Source: Streptomyces sp. S.PNR 29 (lineage in GTDB: Bacteria > Actinomycetota > Actinomycetes > Streptomycetales > Streptomycetaceae). From it: 64,000 nt of DNA. Shown here one piece after another: positions 25,245-33,736 of this stretch; the first letter of the stretch is position 1, and each line of letters starts with the position of its first letter. A program made the translations under genes and the position numbers. The stretch lies in assembly GCF_030386795.1 (NCBI RefSeq), contig NZ_JANUQM010000005.1, positions 186,001-250,000 on the forward strand, written 5' to 3'. The notes beneath the pieces were generated by a model, which was given only the letters and a program-made list of their open reading frames with translations, did no database searches and had not been told where the DNA came from.

Positions 25245-26015
25245 ATGCGCATCTCGCGCAGCACAGCAGGAACCGCGTTCGTGGGCGGTGCGATGATCCT
25301 CACCCTCACCGCTCTTGCTTACCCCAGCATGCTGGGCGTGCAGAACACCGCGAGCGGCCAGGACCGCATCATCGCCAACACCCAGTACGGCCCTCTGACC
25401 GAGGCGGACCGCGACTTCGTGGTCAAGGTGCGCGCGGCCGGCCTGTGGGAGCACCCGCTGGGCATGATCGTGATGCAGCGGGGCTCGACGCCGGCGATGA
25501 AGGAGGCCGGCGAGCACCTGGTCGTCGGCCACGGACGGCTCGACGCCGCCTGCCGCAAGATCGCCCCCGAGCTGGGCATCACGCTGCCCAACCAGGCGTC
25601 CCCGCAGCAGCAGCAGTTCGTGGCGACCGTGGAGGGCAGCAGCAACGGCAACGAGTTCGACTCCACCGCCGTGGAGATCATGCGCATCACGCACGGCTCG
25701 ATCTTCTCGACGATCGCCAAGATCCGCGCCAACACCAGGAACACGCTGGTCCGTCAGCTCGCCGACCAGGCCAACTCCACGGTGCTCGACCACATGACGA
25801 TTCTGGAGAAGACGGGCCTGGTCAACCATGAGCAGGTCAGCTTCCAGCAGACCGCCCCGGCCAAGCTGCCGCAGGACCAGACGACGCCGCCGCCTCCGCA
25901 GCCGGGCTCGCCGGTCCTGAGCCTGCCCATCCCCAAGGAGCTGGAGGACCTGCGGACGGAGGCTCCGAACGCTCTGCAGCCCAGCGGCACGCAGCCGTCC
26001 CCGGCGGCCAGCTGA
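25245..26015 (+). CDS. DUF4142 domain protein, membrane-anchored
   Basis: Exported or membrane-anchored protein with a ferritin-like DUF4142 helical domain. A basic start and hydrophobic stretch (TAFVGGAMILTLTALAY, residues 10-26) form a signal or anchor. The DUF4142 domain spans about residues 50-195 (TEADRDFVVKVRAAGLWEHP, AMKEAGEHLVVGH, LDHMTILEKTGL). A Pro/Gln-rich tail follows (DQTTPPPPQPGSP). ATG 25245 is preceded by AGGAGG with four-base spacing. The gene is monocistronic and ends at a hairpin shared with the convergent LysR-like gene. Biochemical role is unknown. Confidence 0.82.
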   Translation: MRISRSTAGTAFVGGAMILTLTALAYPSMLGVQNTASGQDRIIANTQYGPLTEADRDFVVKVRAAGLWEHPLGMIVMQRGSTPAMKEAGEHLVVGHGRLDAACRKIAPELGITLPNQASPQQQQFVATVEGSSNGNEFDSTAVEIMRITHGSIFSTIAKIRANTRNTLVRQLADQANSTVLDHMTILEKTGLVNHEQVSFQQTAPAKLPQDQTTPPPPQPGSPVLSLPIPKELEDLRTEAPNALQPSGTQPSPAAS

Positions 26016-26024
26016 GCCGGGCCG

Positions 26025-26048
26025 GGGGCCCGCTCCGCGGCGGGCCCC
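26025..26048. terminator. Terminator between convergent genes
   Basis: Nine-base perfect stem (GGGGCCCGC / GCGGGCCCC) with a six-base loop between DUF4142 and the LysR-like gene. Confidence 0.8.
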
Positions 26049-26052
26049 GAGG

Positions 26053-26799
26053 CTACGAACGGCGGCGCGGTTTGCCGCGCCTGCCGCTCTTGGCGGTGCC
26101 GGACTTGTGCCCCGCGCCCTTGCCGGTCTGCTGGCGCCGCACTCCGGCCGTATCGGCACGCTTGGCCTTCGCCTGCGGCTGAGCCGGCCTGCGGCCGCGC
26201 GTGCTGTTGACGGTCCGGCCGCGCACGATCCCGATGAAGTCCTCCACCTGGTCCGTGGTCGCCTCCTCGGGCCATGACAGCGCGACGCTCGACTCGGGGG
26301 CGTCCTTCACCGGCCGGTGCGTGAGGTCCTTGCGGTGGTGCAGGCGGGCCAGGGAGAGCGGTACGACGAGCACGCCGATCCCCGCCGCCACCAGCTCGAC
26401 CGCGTCGGCCGTGGTGGCGGGGCGCTCGAAGGCGGGCCGTCCCGGCAGCCGCTCCCAGCCGAGGACGTCGTCGAGGGGATGCAGCACGATCTCGTCGGCC
26501 AGGTCGTCGACGGACACCTCGTCGACCGCCGTCACGATGTGGTCCTTCGGGACCATCACGACGGTCGTCTCGGTGTAGAGAGGGATCGCGCTGAGGACGG
26601 TCCGGTCGACGGGCAGCCGCACCAGGCCCGCGTCGGCGCCGCCCTCCAGCAGCACGCCGCTCGCCTCGGCGGCGGTCACCTGGGTGAGGGTCAGCGGGAC
26701 GTCGGGCAGCCGCTCGTTCCAGATGCGCACCCATTTGTCGGGCATCACCCCCGGAACGTAGGCGAGCCGGAACGCGGGGGATTCTTCCGAGCCTGTCAC
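26053..26799 (-). CDS. Stand-alone LysR-type substrate-binding domain protein with basic tail
   Basis: The 248-residue product is a LysR effector-binding domain without the N-terminal helix-turn-helix. It starts FRLAYVPGVMPDKWVRIW where a normal regulator has its first effector strand, and continues LLEGGADAGLVRLPVD, VVMVPKDHIVTAVDEV and VELVAAGIGVLVVPLSLARLHHRKDL. The last 50 residues are a Lys/Arg-rich tail (GRRPAQPQAKAKRADT, SGRRGKPRRRS) that could contact nucleic acid. It is divergent from the DUF5997 gene with 58 bases between. This arrangement recurs in actinobacteria as far as I know. Whether it regulates transcription without a helix-turn-helix is unclear. The GTG start lacks a clear ribosome site. 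Confidence 0.75.
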   Translation of the reverse strand: MTGSEESPAFRLAYVPGVMPDKWVRIWNERLPDVPLTLTQVTAAEASGVLLEGGADAGLVRLPVDRTVLSAIPLYTETTVVMVPKDHIVTAVDEVSVDDLADEIVLHPLDDVLGWERLPGRPAFERPATTADAVELVAAGIGVLVVPLSLARLHHRKDLTHRPVKDAPESSVALSWPEEATTDQVEDFIGIVRGRTVNSTRGRRPAQPQAKAKRADTAGVRRQQTGKGAGHKSGTAKSGRRGKPRRRS

Positions 26800-26857
26800 C
26801 TGGCCAGGCTACCGGGCGTGGTCGGGCATCGCGCACACGCTCGATACCCTGGACGCC

Positions 26858-27247
26858 ATGACGCAGCACCAGAGCACCCAGACGATGAAGCCCGCGACCG
26901 CGGCGAAGAAGCTGGGTGTGTACCTTCAGGCCACGCCCGCCGAGTTCCAGGAGGGTGTCGTCTCGCGCGCCGAGCTGAACGCGCTGCAGGCCGATCCGCC
27001 CGAGTGGCTGCGCGAGCTGCGGCGCAACGGCCCGCACCCCCGGCCGGTGGTGGCGGCCAAACTGGGCGTCTCCATCGCGGGTCTCGCGCGGGGCGGGATC
27101 ACCGAGCCCCTCACCACCGAGCAGATCGAGGCGCTGAAGCAGGAGCGCCCCGAGTGGCTGGAGAAGGAACAAGCCACCCAGGCCGAGGTCCGCAAGGAGG
27201 CGGCGCGCGTCAGGAAGCTGCACGCCGAGCGCGCCAAGAAGGCCTGA
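26858..27247 (+). CDS. DUF5997 family protein
   Basis: Small basic protein of 129 residues from the actinobacterial DUF5997 family. It begins TMKPATAAKKLGVYLQATP and includes PPEWLRELRRNGPHPRPVVAAKLGVSIAGLARGGI, a helix-turn-helix-like segment. It ends in a Lys/Arg/Glu-rich helix. It is divergent from the LysR-domain protein, which may be a functional partner since that protein lacks DNA-binding helices. No enzymatic motif is visible. A terminator follows 50 bases after the stop. Confidence 0.75.
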   Translation: MTQHQSTQTMKPATAAKKLGVYLQATPAEFQEGVVSRAELNALQADPPEWLRELRRNGPHPRPVVAAKLGVSIAGLARGGITEPLTTEQIEALKQERPEWLEKEQATQAEVRKEAARVRKLHAERAKKA

Positions 27248-27296
27248 TCCCCCCGCCTGGTTCCACCAGCAGAACACACCAATAACGACAAAACCT

Positions 27297-27321
27297 GGCG
27301 CCGCCCCCTCGGGGTGGCGCC
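27297..27321 (+). terminator. Terminator after the DUF5997 gene
   Basis: GGCGCC and CCCC pair with GGGG and GGCGCC around a short loop, with one G-T pair, followed by TTCGT. Confidence 0.8.
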
Positions 27322-27381
27322 TTCGTCGTGTCCGGGCACGCCAGAGCTCGTGTGACAGCGGTGAAATCTTTCAGCCATGTC

Positions 27382-27411
27382 TTGACATGCGCGCGAAACG
27401 ATTCGTAGCTT
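27382..27411 (+). promoter_or_regulatory. Promoter of the sugar-acid transport operon
   Basis: TTGACA (27382-27387) and TAGCTT (27406-27411) are 18 bases apart. The predicted start point near 27418 would place the 27440 operator about 20 bases into the transcript. Confidence 0.55.
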
Positions 27412-27439
27412 GGCCGATCATTTAGATGCGTGAAGTTGG

Positions 27440-27453
27440 TTCACGTACATGAA
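27440..27453. promoter_or_regulatory. Candidate operator of the sugar-acid operon
   Basis: TTCACGTACATGAA fits the palindrome TTCANGTACNTGAA and sits 13 bases before the first start codon. An overlapping repeat GTGAA-N5-TTCAC lies at 27430-27444. The same 13-mer precedes the PL1 lyase at 5404. Confidence 0.55.
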
Positions 27454-27465
27454 CGGAGTAAGCCC

Positions 27466-28803
27466 ATGCGGGATCGCCGACGAAGTCGCCGCCGCCCGGC
27501 CGCCATGCTCGCCGTCGTGGGGCTCGTGTTCGCAGTGGCCGGCTGCGGCTCGGGGTCCGACAGCGCCGGTACCGGCGACCCGAACACGCTGGAGGTGTGG
27601 ACCCGGAGCAATCCGGACTCCGCCGCCACCTACGACCGTGTCTTCGCCGCTTTCACGAAGAAGACCGGCATCAAGATCGACTACCAGCCGGTCATCAACT
27701 TCGACCAGCAGCTCCAGGCGAGGGCCTCCACCAAGGACCTGCCCGACGTCATGATCAACGACACGGCTCTGATGGGCAGTTACCAGAGCCAGGGCCTGCT
27801 CAAGGCGATCGACCCCGACTCGATCGCGGGCCATGACCAGATCAGCGCCAAGTCCTGGTCCTCCACCGTGGGCCTGGACGGCAAGCACTACGGCATCCCG
27901 TACTCCCGCCAGGCGCAGACCCTGATGATCCGCAAGGACTGGCTGAAGAAGCTGGGTCTGAAGGCACCGACGACCTGGCAGGAGATGCTCGACGTCGCCA
28001 AGGCCTTCGCCACCCGCGACCCGGACGGGGACGGCAAGAAGGACACCTATGGCATCGTCGCGCCGGGCAGCGCCCAGAACGGCTACGCCGCCTGGTGGGG
28101 GGCCGGCTTCCTGTGGCAGGGCGGCGCGCAGATCATCGAGCCGGACGGCAAGGGCGGCTACCGCCCCACGATGGACTCGGCGGCCGCGGTACGGACCGTC
28201 ACCTGGATGAAGGACAACCTCTTCTGCGGCGTCAAGGGCGTCCTGCAGCCCGGCGCCGTCACCGCCGTCACCGGCACCGCCACCAACTTCCAGGACGGCA
28301 ACGCCGGTATGTACATGACCGGCCCGTACAACATCACCACCTTCGACGCCACGCCCGGCAAGGACAAGTACGAGGTCGTCCCCGCCCCGGCCGGCCCGGC
28401 GGGTTCCGTCGTGCTGGCCGACGGCGAGAACGTCTACTTCGGCGCCAAGACCGGGAAGACCCGGCAGGAACAGGCACTTGCCGCGTTCCTGATCTCCCCC
28501 GAGGGCCAGAAGATCGCCATGACCAGCGTCGACGGCCACCAGCCCGTCGTACGCATCCCCACCAACTCCACCCTGGACGCGGCCGAGGTGCGCGACGACC
28601 CGCGGTGGAGCGTGGTGCAGAAGGCGTACGAGACCGCGTCCGAGCAGTTCCCCAACGCACCGGACTTCGCCCCCATCAAGCAGGACACCGCAGACAGCCT
28701 CAACGCCCTGTTCACGTACTGCGGCAGTGACGTCCGCTCCGGTCTGAAGGAGCTCAACGAGACCCTCGCCGGTGACCTCAAGGACCAGGACCTGTTGAAA
28801 TGA
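27466..28803 (+). CDS. ABC transporter sugar-binding lipoprotein
   Basis: Extracellular solute-binding lipoprotein (family 1) that delivers a sugar or sugar acid to the permeases encoded next. The first 27 residues are an arginine-rich lipoprotein signal peptide with lipobox VAGC (lipidated Cys27). The mature part shows LEVWTRSNPDSAATYDRVFAAFTKKTGIKI, GKHYGIPYSRQAQTLMIRKDWLKKLGL, DGNAGMYMTGPYN and AALAAFLISPEGQKIAM as family landmarks. ATG 27466 is preferred to GTG 27430 because GGAG lies seven bases upstream and a signal peptide begins there. Its stop overlaps the next start as ATGA. No ATPase subunit is encoded nearby; streptomycetes often share MsiK between such importers. The ligand is inferred, from the neighbouring enzymes, to be a sugar acid or uronate. 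Confidence 0.9.
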   Translation: MRDRRRSRRRPAAMLAVVGLVFAVAGCGSGSDSAGTGDPNTLEVWTRSNPDSAATYDRVFAAFTKKTGIKIDYQPVINFDQQLQARASTKDLPDVMINDTALMGSYQSQGLLKAIDPDSIAGHDQISAKSWSSTVGLDGKHYGIPYSRQAQTLMIRKDWLKKLGLKAPTTWQEMLDVAKAFATRDPDGDGKKDTYGIVAPGSAQNGYAAWWGAGFLWQGGAQIIEPDGKGGYRPTMDSAAAVRTVTWMKDNLFCGVKGVLQPGAVTAVTGTATNFQDGNAGMYMTGPYNITTFDATPGKDKYEVVPAPAGPAGSVVLADGENVYFGAKTGKTRQEQALAAFLISPEGQKIAMTSVDGHQPVVRIPTNSTLDAAEVRDDPRWSVVQKAYETASEQFPNAPDFAPIKQDTADSLNALFTYCGSDVRSGLKELNETLAGDLKDQDLLK

Positions 28804-29705
28804 CCGCTACTGTGACCGCGCCCCCGAGGCGCAGAGGGTTCAGCAAGAAGGCCGTCCTGCCCTGGCTCTTCCTCGCCCCGGGACTGCTGCTCGCCCTCGT
28901 CTTCAAGTTCCTGCCGATGGGCAAGGGCATCTGGCTCAGCTTCTTCAAGGTACGGCCCTTCCTCGGTGACAAGTGGGTCGGCCTGGACAACTACACCCGG
29001 GTCCTGACCGACCACCGCTTCCAGGACGCCATCGGCCACACCCTCGTCCTGGGCATCGGCCAGTCGCTGGGCGCCATCGTCGTGGGTTTCGCGCTCGCCC
29101 TGCTGCTGGAGGGCCAGAGCCGCTCTCTGAAGTTCGTCCGCACCGCCGTCTTCCTGCCCGTGGTCACCGCCACCGCGGTCGTCGGTGAGATGTGGCGGCT
29201 GATGTACTACCCGACCTCCGACGGCCTCATCAACCACGCCCTCGGTTTCCTCGGCTTCGGCCCCGTGCCCTTCCTCGACAACCCCGACACGGCCCTGTGG
29301 GCGACCATGGCGATGGGCGTCTGGATCTGGGCGCCCTACAACATGGTGATCCTGCTCGCCGGACTCGCCGGCGTCGACCGCTCGCTGTACGAGGCGGCGG
29401 CGATGGACGGCGTCTCCCTGTGGCAGCGCCTGCGCTACATCACGCTGCCCGCGATCCGCCCCGCCCTCGGCATCGTCCTCGTCCTCGCCGCCATCCGCGG
29501 CCTGCGCGTCTTCACCGAGGTGTACGTCCTCACCGGCGGCGGCCCCGCCGGGTCCACCGACGTCTGGATGACCCGCGCCTACACCCTCGGCTTCACCCGC
29601 AACGACATCGGCGGCGCCTCCGCGGCCTCCGCGGTGCTGCTCGGCGTGACGCTGCTGCTCACGGTGACCGTCAACTACTTCCGCAAGAGGGGAGACGTGC
29701 GATGA
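28800..29705 (+). CDS. ABC transporter permease, MalF/UgpA type
   Basis: First membrane subunit of the importer. It has 301 residues and six predicted membrane helices, the first at PWLFLAPGLLLALVFKFLPMG. The ATPase-docking EAA loop reads YEAAAMDGVSLWQRLRYITLPAIRP near residue 200. It overlaps the binding-protein gene and the second permease gene by four bases each (ATGA), so all three are translationally coupled. Confidence 0.9.
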   Translation: MTATVTAPPRRRGFSKKAVLPWLFLAPGLLLALVFKFLPMGKGIWLSFFKVRPFLGDKWVGLDNYTRVLTDHRFQDAIGHTLVLGIGQSLGAIVVGFALALLLEGQSRSLKFVRTAVFLPVVTATAVVGEMWRLMYYPTSDGLINHALGFLGFGPVPFLDNPDTALWATMAMGVWIWAPYNMVILLAGLAGVDRSLYEAAAMDGVSLWQRLRYITLPAIRPALGIVLVLAAIRGLRVFTEVYVLTGGGPAGSTDVWMTRAYTLGFTRNDIGGASAASAVLLGVTLLLTVTVNYFRKRGDVR

Positions 29706-30646
29706 GCGCCCCCGCCCTCGATCCCGTCCAGACACCGGTGACGCTCTCCCCGGCGGGCAAGGCCGCCAGGGAACGTCGTACGACACCCGCCCGCTTCGAC
29801 ACCGCCCTCGGCTGGGACGACAAGCCGGGCCTGGCCTGGGCCCTGCGCATCCTGCTCTGCGGGACAGCCCTGGCGATCTTCGCGGCGCCGTTCCTGACCA
29901 TTCTCTCCGGCGCCCTCAGCACGCACCCCAGCGGCTCGTCGCTGTCCTTCCTGCCGCACGACAGCACCCTGATGAACTTCAAGGTGGCGGGCGAGCGCGG
30001 CATCTGGGACTACTTCACCAACTCCCTGGTCATCGCGGGCGGCGGACTGCTGCTGCAGCTCGTGGTGTGCACGCTCGCCGCGTACGCGCTGGCCCGCCAC
30101 AAATTCCGTGGTCAGGCGCTGGTGCTGACCCTGTTCATGCTGACGATGATGCTCCCGGAGGAGGTCATCGCCATCCCGCTGTCCCTGGTTCTCGGGCATG
30201 TGCCCGTGCTGGGCATCGATCTGAAGGGCACGGTCTGGGCGGTGATCCTTCCGCTCGGCGCCTGGGGCTTTTCGGTGATGCTGCTGACCGAGTTCATGAA
30301 GGACATCCCCGCCGAGATCGAGGAGGCCGCCCGCCTGGACGGCGTCGGCGAGCTGCGGATGCTGTGGCAGGTCGTCCTGCCACTGTGCAAGCCCGCGCTC
30401 GGCGTGGCCGGTGTGCTCGGCTTCATCATGATCTGGGACCAGTACCTGCTGCCCCTGATCGCCTCCAAGGACCAGACCGACTACACGGTCACCGTCGCCC
30501 TGTCCATTCTGCGCACCGACCCCGAGGTCGGCGCCGGGGTCGTGCTGGCCGGCGCGGTCATCGCCCTCGTCCCCAGTCTGATCGTCTATCTGCTCCTCCA
30601 GCGCTCGCTGGTCACCGGCATCGCGGCCGGTGCCACCAAGGGCTGA
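29702..30646 (+). CDS. ABC transporter permease, MalG type
   Basis: Second membrane subunit of 314 residues, with six helices after a 45-residue cytoplasmic tail. The EAA motif reads IEEAARLDGVGELRMLWQVVLPLCKP near residue 205, the site that contacts the shared ATPase. It is coupled to the first permease by an ATGA overlap and is followed after 25 bases by the dehydratase gene, linking transport and catabolism in one operon. Confidence 0.9.
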   Translation: MSAPALDPVQTPVTLSPAGKAARERRTTPARFDTALGWDDKPGLAWALRILLCGTALAIFAAPFLTILSGALSTHPSGSSLSFLPHDSTLMNFKVAGERGIWDYFTNSLVIAGGGLLLQLVVCTLAAYALARHKFRGQALVLTLFMLTMMLPEEVIAIPLSLVLGHVPVLGIDLKGTVWAVILPLGAWGFSVMLLTEFMKDIPAEIEEAARLDGVGELRMLWQVVLPLCKPALGVAGVLGFIMIWDQYLLPLIASKDQTDYTVTVALSILRTDPEVGAGVVLAGAVIALVPSLIVYLLLQRSLVTGIAAGATKG

Positions 30647-30671
30647 ACCGACCCCCACGTTTGAGGGAGAC

Positions 30672-31580
30672 ATGAAGTTCCAAGGAGTGCTGTTCTTCCC
30701 GGTCACGCCGTTCGCCACGGACGGCTCGCTGGACGAGGAACGGCTCGCCCAGCACATCGACTCCGGTGTGGCCGCGGGCGCGGGCGGCGTGTTCGTCGCC
30801 TGCGGCACCGGCGAGTTCCACGCGCTGACGGCCGACGAGATCGAGCGGGCCACCCGGGTCGCGGTCGAGACGGCCGCCGGGCGGGTACCGGTCCTGTCGG
30901 CCGCGGGCGGCCCACCGCCGGTCGCCCGCGACCAGGCCGCCCGCGTGGAACGCGCCGGCGCGGACGGCATCCTGCTCCTGCCGCCGTATCTGGTGAGCGC
31001 GCCGCAGCAGGGCCTGGTGCGGTACGTCGAGGAGGTCACCGCCGCGACCTCGCTGCCCGTCGTCTTCTACCAGCGGGGCACCGCCCGCCTCACCGAGTCC
31101 ACGGCCGCCGAACTCGCCGCCCTGCCCGGGGTGCTCGGCCTCAAGGACGGCATCGGCGACATCGAGCTGATGCACCGGATCGTGCGGGCCGTCCGGTCCG
31201 TACCGGGCACGGAGGACTTCCAGTTCTTCAACGGCCTGCCCACCGCGGAGACGACCGCGCCCGCCTACCGCGGCATCGGTGTGGAGCTGTACTCCTCCGC
31301 GGTGTTCGCGTTCGCCCCGGAGATCGCCCTGGCCTTCCACCGGGCGCTCGCCGAGGGCGACGACGCCCTGGTCGGCACGCTGCTCGACGAGTTCTACGGC
31401 CCGCTCGTCACCCTCCGCGACGAGGTCCCGGGATACGCGGTGTCCCTGGTCAAGGCCGGGGTGACGATCCGCGGCCTGGACGTCGGCGGCGTCCGGGCAC
31501 CGCTGCTGGACCCTACGCCGGAGCACATCGCCCGGCTGACGAAACTCATCGACCACGGTCTGGAGGTGGTGCGGGCATGA
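30672..31580 (+). CDS. 5-dehydro-4-deoxyglucarate dehydratase (KdgD-like, DapA family)
   Basis: Class I aldolase-fold dehydratase predicted to decarboxylate and dehydrate 5-keto-4-deoxyglucarate to 2,5-dioxopentanoate, in the oxidative route of glucarate or galactarate use. The product has 302 residues and begins FQGVLFFPVTPFATDGSLDEERL. It has the family motif GVFVACGTGEFHALTADEIE, tyrosine site VVFYQRGTARL and Schiff-base lysine in GVLGLKDGIGDIELM (Lys158). The TGTGEF signature and GVLGLKDG separate it from dihydrodipicolinate synthase. TTTGAGGGAGAC precedes the ATG. The stop overlaps the next gene's start (ATGA). A dioxopentanoate dehydrogenase, needed to complete the path, is not encoded in the operon. 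Confidence 0.87.
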   Translation: MKFQGVLFFPVTPFATDGSLDEERLAQHIDSGVAAGAGGVFVACGTGEFHALTADEIERATRVAVETAAGRVPVLSAAGGPPPVARDQAARVERAGADGILLLPPYLVSAPQQGLVRYVEEVTAATSLPVVFYQRGTARLTESTAAELAALPGVLGLKDGIGDIELMHRIVRAVRSVPGTEDFQFFNGLPTAETTAPAYRGIGVELYSSAVFAFAPEIALAFHRALAEGDDALVGTLLDEFYGPLVTLRDEVPGYAVSLVKAGVTIRGLDVGGVRAPLLDPTPEHIARLTKLIDHGLEVVRA

Positions 31581-32821
31581 CGCGCATCCGGGAACTGATC
31601 GTCACGCCGATCGCCTTCCGCGACCCGCCGCTGCTCAACTCGAACGGCGTCCACGAGCCGCTCGCGCTGCGCATCATCCTCCAGCTCGTCCTGGAGGACG
31701 GCACCGTGGGCCTCGGCGAGTCGCCCGGCGGCGCCGCCCGTCTGGAGCGGCTGCAGGCCGCCGCGGAGGTGGTCGCCGGTATGGACGTCTTCGACACCAC
31801 GGCCGTCGCCGCGACGATCGACGCCGCGCTGCTGCCCTCGGTGACCAGCTCCCACGAACGCGGCTGGACCACCTCCGCGGTGGAGGTCGCCTGCCTCGAC
31901 GCGCAGGGCAGGCTGCTCGGACGTCCGGTCAGCGATCTGCTCGGCGGCACGGTCCGCGACTCGGTGCCGTTCGCCGCGTACCTCTTCTACAAGTGGGCCG
32001 AGCATCCCGCACTCGACGGCCGCCCGGCGGTCGGCGACGACTGGGGTGAGGCCCTGGACCCGGCCGGGATCGTGGAGCAGGCCCGGCTCATGCAGGAGCG
32101 CTACGGCTTCCGCTCGTTCAAGCTCAAGGGCGGTGTCTTCCCGCCCGACGAGGAGATCGCGGCGATCAGGGCACTGGCTGAGGCCTTCCCCGGGCAGCCG
32201 CTGCGGCTGGACCCCAACACGGCGTGGACGGTGGAGACGTCTGCGTACGTCGCCCGCGAACTGGACGGTGTGCTGGAGTACCTGGAGGACCCGACCAAGG
32301 GCATCCCCGGCATGGCGCAGGTGGCGAAGTCCTCGCCGATGCCGCTGGCCACCAACATGTGCGTGATCGCCTGGGAGCACCTGAAGCCGGCGGTCGAGCA
32401 GAACGCCGTCCAGGTCCTGCTCACCGACCACCACTACTGGGGCGGGCTGCGCCGCACCCGTGAACTGGCCGCCGTGTGCGAGGCGTTCGGGATCGCACTG
32501 TCGATGCACTCCAACTCGCACCTGGGTATAAGTCTCGCCGCCATGACCCATGTCGCTGCGGCCATCCCGAACCTCGACCACTCCTGCGACACGCACTACC
32601 CGTGGAACTCGGCCGACGATGTCATCCTCCCCGGTGCGCTCGAACTGCGCGACGGCGAGGTGAAGGTGCCGACCGGCCCGGGCCTCGGTGTCGAACTCGA
32701 CCACGACGCCCTCGACCGGCTGCACCGCCTGTACGTGGACTCCGGGATGCGCAGCCGGGACGACACCGGCTACATGCGCCGGATCCATCCGGAGTACGAG
32801 CTGCGGCTGCCCCGCTGGTGA
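31577..32821 (+). CDS. Glucarate/galactarate dehydratase-like enolase superfamily enzyme
   Basis: Mg-dependent dehydratase of the glucarate dehydratase subgroup, predicted to form 5-keto-4-deoxyglucarate, the substrate of the preceding enzyme. The 414 residues include the N-terminal capping domain (GLGESPGGAARLERL), base motif SFKLKGGVF (KxK), metal ligands in LRLDPNTAWTVE and LEYLEDPTKG, ATNMCVIAW, and the second base region LLTDHHYWGGLRR. SMHSNSHLGISLAAMTHVAAAIPNLDHSCDTHYPW-type C-terminal sequence matches glucarate dehydratases. It is coupled by a four-base overlap to kdgD. Together the pair converts an imported or internally formed aldarate. Pectin-derived galacturonate would need a uronate dehydrogenase, not found here. 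Confidence 0.87.
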   Translation: MTRIRELIVTPIAFRDPPLLNSNGVHEPLALRIILQLVLEDGTVGLGESPGGAARLERLQAAAEVVAGMDVFDTTAVAATIDAALLPSVTSSHERGWTTSAVEVACLDAQGRLLGRPVSDLLGGTVRDSVPFAAYLFYKWAEHPALDGRPAVGDDWGEALDPAGIVEQARLMQERYGFRSFKLKGGVFPPDEEIAAIRALAEAFPGQPLRLDPNTAWTVETSAYVARELDGVLEYLEDPTKGIPGMAQVAKSSPMPLATNMCVIAWEHLKPAVEQNAVQVLLTDHHYWGGLRRTRELAAVCEAFGIALSMHSNSHLGISLAAMTHVAAAIPNLDHSCDTHYPWNSADDVILPGALELRDGEVKVPTGPGLGVELDHDALDRLHRLYVDSGMRSRDDTGYMRRIHPEYELRLPRW

Positions 32822-32828
32822 CACCGAT

Positions 32829-33595
32829 TCACCAGTCCCGGGCGGCGCGCCGCAGGTGGTCGCGGACCCGGGTCACGTCCGGGTTGGCGTCGGCGCCGGG
32901 CGCTGGACGAGGTACAGCGTGTTCAGACGGCGGCTCCTGAGTCTCGTGCCCAGCAGCACGAGACGGCCCACGGCGAGGTGCTCCTCGCACAGCGAGCGGG
33001 GCAGCACGCTGTAGCCGGTGCCCGCGGTGACGACGACGACCACGGCGTGCGGGTCGGGCACGGTGAGCGCGGCGCGGGCGGTGAGCTGCTCGCCGAACAC
33101 GCTGCCCCATTAGCGGCGCACGATCGGCAGGTCCTCGGCGTAGGTGACCAGCGGGATGTGGCGGAGGGCGGGCCACGGGCCCGCACCCTCCGGGGAGCCC
33201 CGGGGGCGGCGACCAGCAGGTACTCCTCGTCCGCCAGCGACAGCGAGTCCAGCGCGCGGCCGCGTGGGCGCCGGGTGCCGATCACCAGGTCCCGTCAGCC
33301 GGCCCGCATCTCCTCCGGGAGGCGGTCGGTCAGCCCCTGGGCGACGCAGCCGCACCCCTGCGGCGACCAGGGGGCCGGCGCGGGCAGGACGGGGGTGCAC
33401 AGTAGCTCGACAGACCGGCCGGGTGCACCGGCGTGACGGGTCCGGCGAGCGGGCCGCTACGGCCTTCCAGGGAGGCCAGTGCGTCCAGTGGGCCGGAGAC
33501 GTGGCCCGCCGGCTCGGGGCGGTCACCGTCTGCCGGGACAGTCCGAGCAGCGGTGCCGCCGCTGTGAAGGAACCGGAACGGTAGACGGCAGACAT
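32829..33595 (-). pseudogene. Decayed LysR-family regulator
   Basis: Fragments of one LysR protein lie in order across all three minus-strand frames. SGSFTAAAPLLGLSRQTVTA is the helix-turn-helix (from about 33580). Another frame gives DLVIGTRRPRGRALDSLSLA and DEEYLLVAAP near 33280-33210. The first frame then gives RHIPLVTYAEDLPIVRR, an in-frame TAA (33110-33112) and VFGEQLTARAALTVPDPHAV through LYLVQRP. A further shift yields DVTRVRDHLRRAARDW before the stop at 32829. Several frameshifts and a nonsense codon make it nonfunctional. It is convergent with the dehydratase operon and divergent from the oxidoreductase, so it probably once regulated one of them. Confidence 0.8.
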
Positions 33596-33736
33596 CGCCG
33601 TTCCTCTTGGTTACCTGAGGGAACGGGGGCCTACCGTCGTCACCGGGCGAGGCTGGAGGATCCGGTCCGTGCCGTCCGCGCCCGAGTGGCAGGCTGAACG
33701 GGAGCAACGACCGCACCAGAACAGGAAGTCGACGTC

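Noticed and set aside
31394..32824. Minus-strand open frame opposite the glucarate dehydratase
   Set aside because: Antisense to a well-defined enolase-family enzyme.
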